Positions 1 to 9,013 of a stretch of 64,000 nt of DNA are shown here, in pieces; the first letter of the stretch is position 1; each line of letters opens with the position of its first letter. Made by a program: the position numbers and the translations under genes. The stretch spans positions 1,776,501 to 1,840,500 of the forward strand of contig NZ_CP100350.1 of the NCBI RefSeq assembly GCF_024204685.1, read 5' to 3'. This DNA is from Gilvimarinus sp. DA14. Its GTDB lineage: Bacteria > Pseudomonadota > Gammaproteobacteria > Pseudomonadales > Cellvibrionaceae. Under the pieces are notes generated by a model, which was not told the origin of the DNA, did not search any database, and saw only the letters and a program-made list of their open reading frames with translations.

Positions 1-937
1 TCACCTTGGCATTTACAATGGTCAGGTAAATGATGCGCCACAAACCGATGATCAGGCCGATGATACCGACGATGGTAATGGCATAACCCACACCGCCGCC
101 TTGGTGCCAGCGCTCACCCCAGGTGGGGCTGTCGATCAGAGCGGTCAGCAGAGAGCCGCCGGTAGGACCAGTTGGGTCAATACCCACACCAACCAGGCCA
201 CCCGTGGCGTTTTGCAGCTCTTGGGCCGAGCTCAGGAAAGCGTCTGGCTGACGTACCAGCTCTTCCATTTTGTAACCGTCTGGGATGTAGTTCAGGTACT
301 TACCTTCAGAAACCAGGTTATAAGAACCGATACGAACCACTTCTTGCTCAACACGATCGCCGTTGGCTTTGATCACAGTGCCGTTGAACTTAACAACTTT
401 ACCGCTCTCAACCATTTGACGCTGTTGCTCATACCACAGACGCTCAATCTCTTCGATAGAAGGCAGACGAGTGTTGCTGTTCATTTTGTCGATCAGACCG
501 GTCAGGAACTCACCGCGATTGGGGTACTGAGCAGAAATCAAAGAAGTGCTCAGAGTGGCGCGCAAATCGCCAGCGGTAGAGGTCAGGTGACCAAACAGCT
601 CGCGCAGAGAACCCAGGCGCTCGTTAAACTGCTTGCGCTTGGCTTCTACTTCCAACTCTTGGTCGGCGTAGGTCTGCTCGAGGCGCTCAGAACGAGCCTC
701 TTCAGAGGCCAGGGTGTCCTGAGCCTGTTTCAGCAGAGAGGCTTGGTTATTTTTCTCACGCTGGAATTGCTGCTCGCGCTGCTTGTGCTCGGCAGACTCC
801 TGAATGCGTGACTCTTTAACCATGTTCAACAGTTCGTCAAGGCTGGCAGCCTTGTCTTCCTGGGCCACGGCTACACTTGTGTTCAACAGGCCGGCAGCTA
901 GGGCTACCAGGCAGCTTTTGGCAAACTTCATTTTCAT
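1..937 (-). CDS. MotA/TolQ/ExbB proton channel family protein with periplasmic N-terminal domain (TtpC-like), partial
   Basis: The gene runs off the left edge, so only about 312 N-terminal residues are seen. Residues 1-26 form a signal peptide ending in AVAQ. Residues about 30-110 are a charged, Q/E/R-rich coiled coil, followed by a globular periplasmic part, and a hydrophobic helix (GIIGLIIGLWRIIYL) starts near residue 285. This is the layout of the TtpC-type proteins that work with ExbB, ExbD and TonB to energise outer-membrane receptors. The TolQ-like channel domain should lie outside the window. The start ATG overlaps the stop of the upstream DUF3450 gene by four bases (ATGA), so the two are translationally coupled. 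Function is inferred from family and context. Confidence 0.85.
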   Translation of the reverse strand, partial: MKMKFAKSCLVALAAGLLNTSVAVAQEDKAASLDELLNMVKESRIQESAEHKQREQQFQREKNNQASLLKQAQDTLASEEARSERLEQTYADQELEVEAKRKQFNERLGSLRELFGHLTSTAGDLRATLSTSLISAQYPNRGEFLTGLIDKMNSNTRLPSIEEIERLWYEQQRQMVESGKVVKFNGTVIKANGDRVEQEVVRIGSYNLVSEGKYLNYIPDGYKMEELVRQPDAFLSSAQELQNATGGLVGVGIDPTGPTGGSLLTALIDSPTWGERWHQGGGVGYAITIVGIIGLIIGLWRIIYLTIVNAKV

Positions 938-1716
938 TGCGCTGCCTCCGGTGCTTGGACAGGTACAAACATAATGTCTTTAGCGGCTTGGTTACGCGCG
1001 ATGCGCAGGCCTTTCAGGATCTGGTTGCGGTAGGAATCATCCAGCTCAACCCAGGCACCCTGGGCAGAGTCCCAAGCACCTGACTGTTCGGTATCGGTAG
1101 TCTGATACATCAGAGAAACGCGACCTACGCGGAGGATGTTAACTTCACGATCCTGACCGCCGATGTTCAGAGTGTCGCGATAGGCTTCAATAAAGCGGCC
1201 GTATTCGCTCTCAATTTTGTAGGCTTCCAGAACTTGACGGAATTTCTCAGCTACTGAGATATCGGCGCGTTCCTGGTTATTACGCAGCATAGCGATACGG
1301 TCCAGGCGCTCTTCCAGCTTGAAAGGCTTGTCCAGCTCTACGAACTGCTCCAGGGCGTCCAGCATACGCAGCACCAGAGGCTGGATACGACGCTCAATGA
1401 CAGTAACGTTTTCAATTGACTCATCCAAGTCCTTGATCACAGCGAGCTGATTGGCAATTTGCTTTTCCAGCTGGCTGTTATACAGGCGGATATCTTCGAT
1501 CTGCTTGTTGACCTGCTTGAACTGAGCCAGAAGATCATCGGTCTCCTGTGCCAAGCGATCGATACGTTTTTGGGAATCCTGAGCCAAGGTAGTTTTGGCC
1601 TGGCTTACCTGGAGAATTTGATCCAGGGTTTCATCTGCCATCACCGCGCTGCCCATGAGCGCTCCGGCAGAAAGCACTGTGGACAGAGCCACGGCTTTCA
1701 TTCGCTGCTTTTTCAT
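934..1716 (-). CDS. DUF3450 domain-containing periplasmic protein
   Basis: 260 residues. I chose the start at 1716 because it gives a clean signal peptide (KAVALSTVLSAGALMGSAVMA) and is preceded by GGGGGAAAT; a longer reading frame upstream adds 34 residues before that signal and is unlikely. Residues about 30-85 form a coiled coil rich in Q, D and L; the rest is a charged helical domain with the motif LRVGRVSLMYQT typical of DUF3450. Members of this family are encoded first in operons with TolQ-like, ExbB, ExbD and TonB genes. A role in coupling the inner-membrane motor to TonB is likely but is inference. Confidence 0.87.
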   Translation of the reverse strand: MKKQRMKAVALSTVLSAGALMGSAVMADETLDQILQVSQAKTTLAQDSQKRIDRLAQETDDLLAQFKQVNKQIEDIRLYNSQLEKQIANQLAVIKDLDESIENVTVIERRIQPLVLRMLDALEQFVELDKPFKLEERLDRIAMLRNNQERADISVAEKFRQVLEAYKIESEYGRFIEAYRDTLNIGGQDREVNILRVGRVSLMYQTTDTEQSGAWDSAQGAWVELDDSYRNQILKGLRIARNQAAKDIMFVPVQAPEAAQ

Positions 1717-1917
1717 ATTTCCCCCAACTCGGGTGCTTTCAATCAGATTTGTGCGACAGACTGCTGCCACAGACGCATATCCACTGAACCTCTTGCGAGG
1801 CAGCCAAGAACGCAGCATTGTAATAAGAGGGTTCCTCTACATTCAATGCTTTATCCAAATGCCTGAATGCCTGTGTATTTGGGTAGCAAATGGGTAACAC
1901 TTAGCCGTGAAAACCAT

Positions 1918-1931
1918 TAGAACCGGTAACA
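1918..1931. promoter_or_regulatory. possible LacI-type operator upstream of the DUF3450/TonB cluster
   Basis: The sequence TAGAACCGGTAACA has the palindromic core ACCGGT and a half-site GGTAACA. A related half-site, GGGTAACACTT, lies near 1890. LacI-family regulators of carbohydrate genes in gammaproteobacteria often bind sites resembling TGTTACCGGTAACA. The 276 bp gap between folA and the TonB cluster (1717-1992) has no other gene-like content. The call is a weak pattern match. Confidence 0.25.
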
Positions 1932-1992
1932 CCTGGTTATTTTTCAACCTGCATCAAGCGCTAACCTACACCAAACTTATACAATAAGATTA

Positions 1993-2505
1993 TTAAGATT
2001 CGGCTTCAGCAACACGCTCCAGTATCAAAAACCGATGAGACAGCGGAGCATCCGCCTCACCCGGCTGCCGGGATATCTCCCGCCATTGCTTAGCCGACAA
2101 GTCGGGGAAGTGCGCGTCGGCACCGTCAACCTCGACATCTATTTCTGTTTTATAAATTCTATCGGCCATATCCAGCGCCGCGCGATAGATTTGCTCGCCG
2201 CCGGTAATCATAATTTCTTCAGGATCTTGCTCGCGCGCAAACTCCACAGCTTTCGCCACAGAACCTGCCAGGACTACACCTTCAGGAGGGCACCACTGAC
2301 CGCTTTGACTTACCACAATATTCAGCCGACCCGGTAATGGCCGGCCGATGGACTGGTAAGTCTTGCGCCCCATGATAATGGGCTTACCCAGGGTGACGCA
2401 TTTAAAGTATTGTAAATCAGCGGGCAGATGCCACGGCATAGCATTGCCCTTACCGATGGCATTTGCGCGCCCGCAGGCGACGATCATAGAAACCTTGACT
2501 GGCAT
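1993..2505 (-). CDS. folA: dihydrofolate reductase
   Basis: 170 residues. It reduces dihydrofolate to tetrahydrofolate with NADPH. Visible hallmarks are GKGNAMPWHLPAD at residues 18-30 (Asp30 is the catalytic acid), IMGRKTYQSIGRPLPGR near 47-63 and ITGGEQIY near 95. The ATG at 2505 has GGGGGTGAT at a suitable distance; an in-frame GTG at 2511 would add two residues and is the alternative start. It follows thyA by 38 bases on the same strand, so the enzyme that regenerates tetrahydrofolate is made with the enzyme that consumes it. Confidence 0.95.
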   Translation of the reverse strand: MPVKVSMIVACGRANAIGKGNAMPWHLPADLQYFKCVTLGKPIIMGRKTYQSIGRPLPGRLNIVVSQSGQWCPPEGVVLAGSVAKAVEFAREQDPEEIMITGGEQIYRAALDMADRIYKTEIDVEVDGADAHFPDLSAKQWREISRQPGEADAPLSHRFLILERVAEAES

Positions 2506-2543
2506 ATTCACATCACCCCCGCCCCAAACTCATCAACCCTATG

Positions 2544-3383
2544 CTAAACAGAAATAGGCGCAGCAATTCGAGGGTACGGCTCATAGCCATCGAAATGGAA
2601 GTCATCGAGCTGATAATCAAAAATCGACTCCGGCTGGCGAGCGATACGCAACCTCGGCAGCGACTTAGGCTCACGCGACAGTTGCTCATAGACGATGTCG
2701 TCTGTCAGGTGATCGTGATACAGATGGCAGTCGCCAAAGGTGTGGACAAAGTCGCCCACCTCAAGACCGCACTGCTGTGCAATCATATGCGTAAGCAGTG
2801 CATAACTGGCGATATTAAAAGGTACGCCTAAAAATAAATCCGCACTGCGTTGATACAACTGGCAAGAAAGCTTGCCGTCCGCCACGTAAAATTGAAATAA
2901 GGTGTGGCAGGCCGCCAAAGCCATACGCCCAGCCTTCACGTTCTCTTGCGGGCTGACCGATTCATCCGGCAAGTCTGCAGGGTTCCAGGCACTGACAATC
3001 AATCGTCGCGAACTGGGCTTGGTTTTGATCTGTTCAATTACCTGACTAATTTGATCGATGGTAGAGCCGTCGGGGCAGGCCCAGCTGCGCCACTGCTTGC
3101 CATACACAGGCCCCAGCTCACCCTCTTCAGTAGCCCACTCATTCCAGATGCGGCAGCCACGCTCTTGCAACCACTGCACATCAGTACGCCCCTGCAAAAA
3201 CCACAGCAATTCCACGATGACACTTTTTAGGTGCACCTTTTTGGTGGTAACCAACGGAAAACCTTGCTGCAAGTCAAACCTGAGCTGACGCCCGAACACC
3301 GAACGGGTGCCAGTGCCAGTGCGATCGCCGCGGTCGGTGCCGTTGTCCACCACATCGCGCATTAATTCTAAATACTGCTTCAT
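2544..3383 (-). CDS. thyA: thymidylate synthase
   Basis: 279 residues; converts dUMP to dTMP with methylenetetrahydrofolate. The catalytic Cys is Cys159 in the segment [12 protein letters not shown], followed by the nucleotide-binding segment [13 protein letters not shown]. The protein is about 15 residues longer than the E. coli enzyme; the extra residues lie just before the catalytic Cys (about 139-153, [12 protein letters not shown]), an insert seen in some other bacterial ThyA proteins. The start overlaps the lgt stop by four bases (ATGA). Gene order lgt-thyA-folA is conserved in gammaproteobacteria. Confidence 0.97.
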   Translation of the reverse strand: MKQYLELMRDVVDNGTDRGDRTGTGTRSVFGRQLRFDLQQGFPLVTTKKVHLKSVIVELLWFLQGRTDVQWLQERGCRIWNEWATEEGELGPVYGKQWRSWACPDGSTIDQISQVIEQIKTKPSSRRLIVSAWNPADLPDESVSPQENVKAGRMALAACHTLFQFYVADGKLSCQLYQRSADLFLGVPFNIASYALLTHMIAQQCGLEVGDFVHTFGDCHLYHDHLTDDIVYEQLSREPKSLPRLRIARQPESIFDYQLDDFHFDGYEPYPRIAAPISV

Positions 3384-4204
3384 GACTTTTTCTGCTCCGC
3401 CACGCTACTTTGCCCGGCAAGTTTCGGCAGCGCGTAAGCATATACCAGCAACGCCATGCCCAACGCCAACATTGGCAATGACAACAATTGACCTCGGGTC
3501 ACCCAACCATATAAGTCAAACTGAATATGCTGGTCGGGCTCGCGCGCAAACTCTGCAATAATTCTGAAACAGGCATAGCCAATTAAGAACACACCACTAA
3601 CGGCACCCGTAGGCCGCGGTTTGCGTGAAAACCAGTAAAGGAGAATAAACAACAACACCCCTTCCATGGCAAATTGATACAACTGTGATGGGTGGCGCGG
3701 CAATAGCTCCGGATCCTTGGGAAATACCATTGCCCACGGCCCCTCGGTCGGACGGCCCCACAACTCCTGGCCAATAAAATTACCCAGGCGGCCAAAGGCT
3801 AAACCTAATGGCACCACCGGGGCGACAAAATCAGTCAAGCGCAGATAGGGCAAATGAATGCGGTGGGCGTAGAACAGCATCGCCAGTAAAACGCCAATTA
3901 AACCGCCATGGAAAGACATTCCGCCTTCCCAGATGCGAAACAGCAGTAAAGGGTCGCGCATCCAGGCTTCAAAATTGTAAAACACCACGTATCCCAGGCG
4001 CCCGCCAAGCACCACCCCAAAGGCCCCGTAGGTAATCAGGTTCTCTACTTGCGCGCGACTGACCGGTGAGTCCTCACGCTTAGCTCTGTGCATGGCAATC
4101 AACCAAGCCGAGGCAAAGGCGAGCAGATACATGATGCCGTACCAATGCACTTGCAGCGGGCCTAGTGAGAGAGCAACGGGGTCGAAATCTGGGTGGGTTA
4201 ACAT
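3380..4204 (-). CDS. lgt: phosphatidylglycerol--prolipoprotein diacylglyceryl transferase
   Basis: 274 residues with about seven membrane segments. It transfers diacylglycerol to the lipobox Cys of prelipoproteins in the inner membrane. The Lgt signature [14 protein letters not shown] is at residues 138-151, and the HGG motif with the functionally important His is at residues 99-101. Several likely substrates are encoded in this window (lipoproteins at 7955, 10668, 21734, 31956 and 34430). It overlaps thyA by four bases and lies 71 bases after ptsP. Confidence 0.96.
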   Translation of the reverse strand: MLTHPDFDPVALSLGPLQVHWYGIMYLLAFASAWLIAMHRAKREDSPVSRAQVENLITYGAFGVVLGGRLGYVVFYNFEAWMRDPLLLFRIWEGGMSFHGGLIGVLLAMLFYAHRIHLPYLRLTDFVAPVVPLGLAFGRLGNFIGQELWGRPTEGPWAMVFPKDPELLPRHPSQLYQFAMEGVLLFILLYWFSRKPRPTGAVSGVFLIGYACFRIIAEFAREPDQHIQFDLYGWVTRGQLLSLPMLALGMALLVYAYALPKLAGQSSVAEQKKS

Positions 4205-4275
4205 AGAGCGTGCGCCAGTTAAAAAGTGCGGGCAATCATACCACCGGCGTGTTCAAGGTAAAACCGCGTGACTGA

Positions 4276-6540
4276 CTACTCAGCCTCGGACAATGGCCGC
4301 ACTACACGTGTCACTCCGGCCTCCTGCAGAGTCTGCTCAACTCTGGCTCGCACTTCGGCGGCATCCGATAGGCGCATTACATCGTCCAGCAGTGTTTCAG
4401 CCTGCGCCAAGTTGACGGCGCGAATCACCGATTTAACCTTAGGTAGGTTAGTGGCGTTCATTGACAAGACATCGTAGCCCATCGCCATCAGAATAATGGC
4501 CGCCCCCGGGTCACCCGCAAATTCGCCGCATATACCCACGCTCACCCCCTGAGAGTGACCGTCCTGAACGACCTGCAGCAGAGCTCGCAGTACCGCCGGG
4601 TGAAAAGCTTGGTACAAGTCCGCTACCCGCGCATTGTTACGATCTACCGCCAACAAATACTGAGTCAGGTCGTTACTGCCTACGGATAAAAAATCCACCC
4701 GCGCGGCCAATTCACGGGCCTGGTAAACAGCAGCCGGTACTTCGATCATAACGCCGATAGGTGGCAGCTTAACGTCATAGTCTTCTTCTAAAAGCTCGTG
4801 ATAAGCACGATAAATAAGAGTTTTGGCCTCTTCCAACTCCTGCACCCCGCTGATCATGGGCAAGAGAATACGCAGGTTATCCAGCCCACTGCTGGCTTTT
4901 ATCATGGCGCGTATTTGCGCGAGAAAAATTTCCGGGTGATCCAGGGTTACTCGAATACCACGCCACCCCAAAAATGGATTGGCCTCTTCAATAGGGAAAT
5001 ACGGCAGCGCCTTATCGCCGCCGATATCCAGAGTGCGCATGGTCACCGTATGCGGCGCAAAAGCTTCCAACTGCTCGCGATAAATCACGCGCTGCTCCTC
5101 CTCCGATGGGAAGCGGTCGCGCAACAGAAAAGGCACTTCAGTGCGGTACAGGCCAACCCCTTCCGCGCCGCGCTCGAGTGAGCGCACCACATCAGTCATC
5201 AAGCCAGTGTTAACCCACAGAGGCAGGCGGTATTTATCTAAGGTCTCGCAAGGCAAATCTTTCAGCGCTTCGAGACCTTTAACCAGCTCCTCTTCTTCAC
5301 GGGCAATGGCGGTATAGTGTTTGGTCAGCTGAGCGCCCGGGTCGCTGTAAACGGCGCCCTTGTAACCGTCGACAATCACCGGACGGCCATCCATTCGGGT
5401 ATAGGGCAAATCCACTGCCCCCATTACCGTCGGGATACCCATTGCGCGCGCCAAGATAGCCACGTGCGAGTTGCTCGAACCCTGCACCGAAATCAAACCC
5501 GCAAGCTTGTGCTCTGGCACCTCGCCCAACATTGAGGCGGTCAGGTCATCGCCGATCAAGATGGTTTGGTCAGGATAGACTTGGCACTGCTGATTGGATT
5601 CTTGTAAATAAGCCAGAACCCGGCGCCCCAAATCGCGGACGTCGGTGGCCCGCTCGCGCAGGTAGGCATCACTCATGCTCGCGAAGGTGTTCTCGTGCTC
5701 GAGTATCACCTCGCTCCAGGCGTAGGGCGCGCACGTACCCTCACGGATTTTGGTGATGACCTCCCCTCCCAGGGAAGCGTCATCGAGCATTGCCAGGTAG
5801 GCGTCAAACAAAGCGCGCTCTTCACGGTTGAGGCGCTCCTCAAGCTGACGACCAAGCCCTTTGATATCGTCCCGCACCGCCATCAGGCAGCTCTGAAAAA
5901 ATTCGATCTCCGCCTCGACATCTTCGCACAGGCGGTAGGGAACGGATTTTAAATCGGCCAGTGGCGCAACCACCACCGCCTCCCCGATTGCGATACCCGG
6001 TGCGCCGGATACCCCGACAAACTTCGCCTGGGTGGCGGCATTGCCCACGGTCACCATGGTGCCGGTCGCCTCGGCGTGTGCGATTACCCCCGCCAGCTGG
6101 GCCGACATGGTAACCAGAAAGGCCTCATCCCCCTCATCGAAGCGTCGTTGCTCTATCTGCTGCACCACCAAAACGCCCAACACCTGACGATGATGGATAA
6201 TCGGCACACCGAGAAAAGAGCTATATCTCTCCTCTCCGGTCTCGGGAAAATATTGATAAGAGGGGTGGGATTCGGCGTCCTCAAGGTTGACGGGCTCTTC
6301 CCGTGAGACCACACGCCCCACTAGACCCTCTCCACGCCCGAGCCGAACCTGACCGACGGCCTCCTGCTTCAGGCCCTCGGTAGCCATCAACACATAGTCG
6401 CCATCCGGATCACGCAGGTAAACCGAGCACACCTGGGTGTGCATAGCTTGTTTGACCCGCGTAACAATAATGGCCAACGCCTTGTGCAGATCACGGGCGG
6501 AATTAACTTCCTGAACAATACTGCGCAGCGAATTAAGCAT
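4276..6540 (-). CDS. ptsP: phosphoenolpyruvate--protein phosphotransferase of the nitrogen PTS (EI-Ntr)
   Basis: 754 residues. Residues about 15-160 form a GAF domain; the rest is enzyme I. The phosphorylated His is in the segment GSSNSHVAILARAMGIP (His about 359). PEP-binding motifs include TLDIGGDKALPY and the C-terminal SVGSNDLTQYLLAVDRNN. It takes phosphate from PEP and passes it to NPr. I chose the start at 6540 (MLNSLRSIVQ) because PtsP proteins begin this way; an ATG three codons upstream (6549) is possible, and neither has a strong ribosome site. It follows rppH, an arrangement conserved in E. coli and Pseudomonas. Confidence 0.95.
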   Translation of the reverse strand: MLNSLRSIVQEVNSARDLHKALAIIVTRVKQAMHTQVCSVYLRDPDGDYVLMATEGLKQEAVGQVRLGRGEGLVGRVVSREEPVNLEDAESHPSYQYFPETGEERYSSFLGVPIIHHRQVLGVLVVQQIEQRRFDEGDEAFLVTMSAQLAGVIAHAEATGTMVTVGNAATQAKFVGVSGAPGIAIGEAVVVAPLADLKSVPYRLCEDVEAEIEFFQSCLMAVRDDIKGLGRQLEERLNREERALFDAYLAMLDDASLGGEVITKIREGTCAPYAWSEVILEHENTFASMSDAYLRERATDVRDLGRRVLAYLQESNQQCQVYPDQTILIGDDLTASMLGEVPEHKLAGLISVQGSSNSHVAILARAMGIPTVMGAVDLPYTRMDGRPVIVDGYKGAVYSDPGAQLTKHYTAIAREEEELVKGLEALKDLPCETLDKYRLPLWVNTGLMTDVVRSLERGAEGVGLYRTEVPFLLRDRFPSEEEQRVIYREQLEAFAPHTVTMRTLDIGGDKALPYFPIEEANPFLGWRGIRVTLDHPEIFLAQIRAMIKASSGLDNLRILLPMISGVQELEEAKTLIYRAYHELLEEDYDVKLPPIGVMIEVPAAVYQARELAARVDFLSVGSNDLTQYLLAVDRNNARVADLYQAFHPAVLRALLQVVQDGHSQGVSVGICGEFAGDPGAAIILMAMGYDVLSMNATNLPKVKSVIRAVNLAQAETLLDDVMRLSDAAEVRARVEQTLQEAGVTRVVRPLSEAE

Positions 6541-6569
6541 AGAGGCCATTAATCGTAATCAATCCCTAT

Positions 6570-6598
6570 CGCACAGCCCATCAACGCGTGGCTGTGCG
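6570..6598 (-). promoter_or_regulatory. hairpin spanning the rppH stop codon, ahead of ptsP
   Basis: CGCACAGCC and GGCTGTGCG form a perfect nine-pair stem around an 11-base loop. The rppH stop codon (6581-6583) lies in the loop. There is no U-run after it on the minus strand, so it is not a standard terminator. It could be an RNA processing or stabilising structure between rppH and ptsP; that role is inference. Confidence 0.5.
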
Positions 6599-7078
6599 CT
6601 CCAACTGACAATGAGTTGCTGCCAGCTCTTTCAAAGCCCGGCGATAAACGTCACGTTTAAACGCCACCACCTTCCCCAGCGGGTACCAATAACTGACCCA
6701 GCGCCAATCATCAAACTCGGCGCGCCCACCATTTTCCAGACAGACATTGGCTTCGTCGGATTTAAGACGCAGCAAAAACCACTTTTGTTTCTGACCAATG
6801 CACACAGGGTGTGAATGCTGGCGAATCAGGCGTTGCGGCAAACGGTATCTTAACCAGCCTCGGGTACAGCTTAAAATCTCGACGTCTTGCTCGGTTAGGC
6901 CTACCTCTTCACCCAACTCGCGATAGAGCGCCTGCTCGGGCGTCTCGTGAGGGTTAATCCCCCCTTGAGGAAACTGCCATGCATCCTGGCCACCCACACG
7001 CCGGGCCCAGAGCAGCTGCCCCTGATCATTGCTGAGCATAATACCCACGTTGGGGCGAAAGCCATCGGCATCTATCAC
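6581..7078 (-). CDS. rppH: RNA pyrophosphohydrolase
   Basis: 165 residues. It removes pyrophosphate from triphosphorylated mRNA 5' ends and so starts 5'-end-dependent decay. The Nudix box is complete at residues 39-61: [22 protein letters not shown]. The N-terminal FRPNVGIML and the [18 protein letters not shown] segment match RppH rather than general Nudix enzymes. It is the first gene of the rppH-ptsP-lgt-thyA-folA run, and a divergent HAD gene starts 212 bases away, so promoters for both directions must lie in 7079-7290. Confidence 0.95.
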   Translation of the reverse strand: MIDADGFRPNVGIMLSNDQGQLLWARRVGGQDAWQFPQGGINPHETPEQALYRELGEEVGLTEQDVEILSCTRGWLRYRLPQRLIRQHSHPVCIGQKQKWFLLRLKSDEANVCLENGGRAEFDDWRWVSYWYPLGKVVAFKRDVYRRALKELAATHCQLERTATR

Positions 7079-7290
7079 GTTAAATTCCCGTTATATATTC
7101 TGTACTTAGCCTCGGTGTGGGCACACAGAGAAAAACTCCCCGCATTGTTCCACAAAACCTTATTGCACAGCAATTCGCTCTTTTGCTATCTGGAGGCCTT
7201 GCGCAAGCCACTATAGCAAATCTCGCCCGCGACACTGGCAGCTTGGCCAAGCCAAAGCTATGCTACGCACTTTTTATTCGGAGGCAGCCC

Positions 7291-7950
7291 GTGGCACTGG
7301 CCATTTTTGACCTAGACAACACCCTTATCGCCGGCGACAGCGACCACCTGTGGGGCGAGTTTTTGATCGCTGAAGGGCTGGTCGACGAGGCCAGCTACCG
7401 CCAGCAGAACGATCGTTTCTACCAGGATTACCAAGCGGCGCAACTGGATATCGACGCCTACCTTCGCTTTGCACTATCGCCCTTGCCCGAGCGAACCAGC
7501 GCCGAGTGGCAAAAAATCCATCAGCGCTATCTCGAACAAGCGATTAAGCCGCTGTTACTGCCCGCCGCCACGCGATTACTGCAGCAACACCGCGAGCGCG
7601 GTGACTACTTGCTGATCATTACTGCCACCAACGGGTTTATAACCCGCCCTATTGCCGAGCTTTTAGGGGTGGACGAAATTCTCGCCACCGACCCCGAAGT
7701 GATCGACAATTGCTATACGGGCAATTACCTCGGAACTCCCTGCTTTGGTGACGGCAAGGTCATCAATTTACAGCAGTGGCTGCAACACTCTACCCACACC
7801 CTTGCGGGCAGCTACTTTTACAGCGATTCGATCAACGATTTGCCCTTGCTGGAACAAGTAAGCAACCCAGTGGCGGTAAACCCTGACGAGCGACTGGAGG
7901 CCATTGCCGTCGAGCGCCAATGGCCCGTGCTGGACCTACGGAGCGAATAA
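7291..7950 (+). CDS. HAD-IB family hydrolase (phosphoserine phosphatase-like)
   Basis: 219 residues. The start is a GTG at 7291, chosen because GGAGG lies six bases upstream and the product then begins just before motif I, FDLDNTL (nucleophile Asp7, acid Asp9). Motif III/IV is YFYSDSINDLPLL near residue 175. The cap region between them fits subfamily IB, which includes SerB-like phosphatases and CicA. The substrate cannot be read from the sequence. A HAD-IB gene divergent from rppH is also found in Pseudomonas. The stop is followed four bases later by the next gene. Confidence 0.88.
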   Translation: MALAIFDLDNTLIAGDSDHLWGEFLIAEGLVDEASYRQQNDRFYQDYQAAQLDIDAYLRFALSPLPERTSAEWQKIHQRYLEQAIKPLLLPAATRLLQQHRERGDYLLIITATNGFITRPIAELLGVDEILATDPEVIDNCYTGNYLGTPCFGDGKVINLQQWLQHSTHTLAGSYFYSDSINDLPLLEQVSNPVAVNPDERLEAIAVERQWPVLDLRSE

Positions 7951-7954
7951 CCCC

Positions 7955-9013
7955 GTGCGCTTAGTATTGTTGTTTGCACTTTTGGCACTCATAGCCGGTT
8001 GTGAGCCGCAACAAAAGCCGGTGCCGGCCCCTGCTAGCACCGGTGCTTCCATTGAGGCACAGAGCGCAGCCGCAGAACAGCTAAGTGACCAGCTGTGGCA
8101 AATCGCCGCGCAGAGCATCGATAATAGCAACTTACAATGCGCACAACTCAGCCAGGCGGTACAACAACTGCTGCGAGCAACGGATGAGAAAAACCTGCAC
8201 GCCACTCAGCAAGCCTGGCTGGCATTGCACGGCTCTGTCATCGAGAACGCCACCGCCTTTTCACTGGCAACTGTAAGCCCGGATTTATTTGCACCATTGG
8301 CAGGGCAGATAAATCGCATTGACAGCCAACCTATTGCCCCCGGCTTTATCGACGCAGTCGCAGGCTATCCTTACAGCGGTTTAGTGCACGACTTTTCGAC
8401 GCCTATTAATCGCGCGACCTTAACCGATCAGCACCAGCTGACCGACGACAGCGAGGCGTTGCTGGGCCTGCATGTGTTGGAGTTTTTATTATTCGGCGAA
8501 AACGGCGAGCGGCAAGCCGAAGATTTTATCGCCACCGAGCAGGGCACAGATTCGCTCAGCCCGCAGCAAAGACCACAAAACCGGCGGCGCGATTTGCTCG
8601 CTCTGACATCGAAAATACTGTGTGACGATCTAGAAGCGCTAACCAACCTTTGGCGATCTAAACACTCGAGTATAAGCTCAGCCTACTACCAGCTGCCCCC
8701 ACTGGGGCGCCTGATGCTGTGGCGCGAGGCAATGGCAGCAGCAGTGAACACGCTAGCGCAAAACGAATGCGTTTTTGCGGCGGATCTATGCCAGAACCCA
8801 CAGAACCTGCTCAGCGGTCTAGAGGGTTTACTCGCTAGCACAAGACAATTCGACGCCAGCCTGAGCATGTCTGATGAGCAGCTTTACGCCATCATTAAAG
8901 ATCAGCTGGCAGAGGTGGCACAAAACAAACTGCCCGATACGGCTATTTTATTAGATTTTATTGCGCAAACACCCGAGCAAACACCGCCTTCAGATAGCAA
9001 GTCTCCGCAATAG
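7955..9013 (+). CDS. imelysin-like (peptidase M75 family) lipoprotein
   Basis: 352 residues. The GTG start at 7955 gives a short lipoprotein signal, VRLVLLFALLALIAGC, with lipidated Cys16. The hallmark GxHxxE motif is seen as GLHVLEFLLFGE at residues 171-182. Imelysin proteins are periplasmic or outer-membrane proteins linked to iron uptake, with a two-part helical fold; peptidase activity is not established for most. No TonB receptor or other imelysin gene is adjacent. Its last 56 bases overlap the convergent gene rlmI. Confidence 0.85.
   Translation: MRLVLLFALLALIAGCEPQQKPVPAPASTGASIEAQSAAAEQLSDQLWQIAAQSIDNSNLQCAQLSQAVQQLLRATDEKNLHATQQAWLALHGSVIENATAFSLATVSPDLFAPLAGQINRIDSQPIAPGFIDAVAGYPYSGLVHDFSTPINRATLTDQHQLTDDSEALLGLHVLEFLLFGENGERQAEDFIATEQGTDSLSPQQRPQNRRRDLLALTSKILCDDLEALTNLWRSKHSSISSAYYQLPPLGRLMLWREAMAAAVNTLAQNECVFAADLCQNPQNLLSGLEGLLASTRQFDASLSMSDEQLYAIIKDQLAEVAQNKLPDTAILLDFIAQTPEQTPPSDSKSPQ

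Noticed and set aside
101-811. Long plus-strand frame of 236 codons
   Set aside because: It is antisense to the TolQ-like gene, whose signal peptide, coiled coil and membrane helix are clear.
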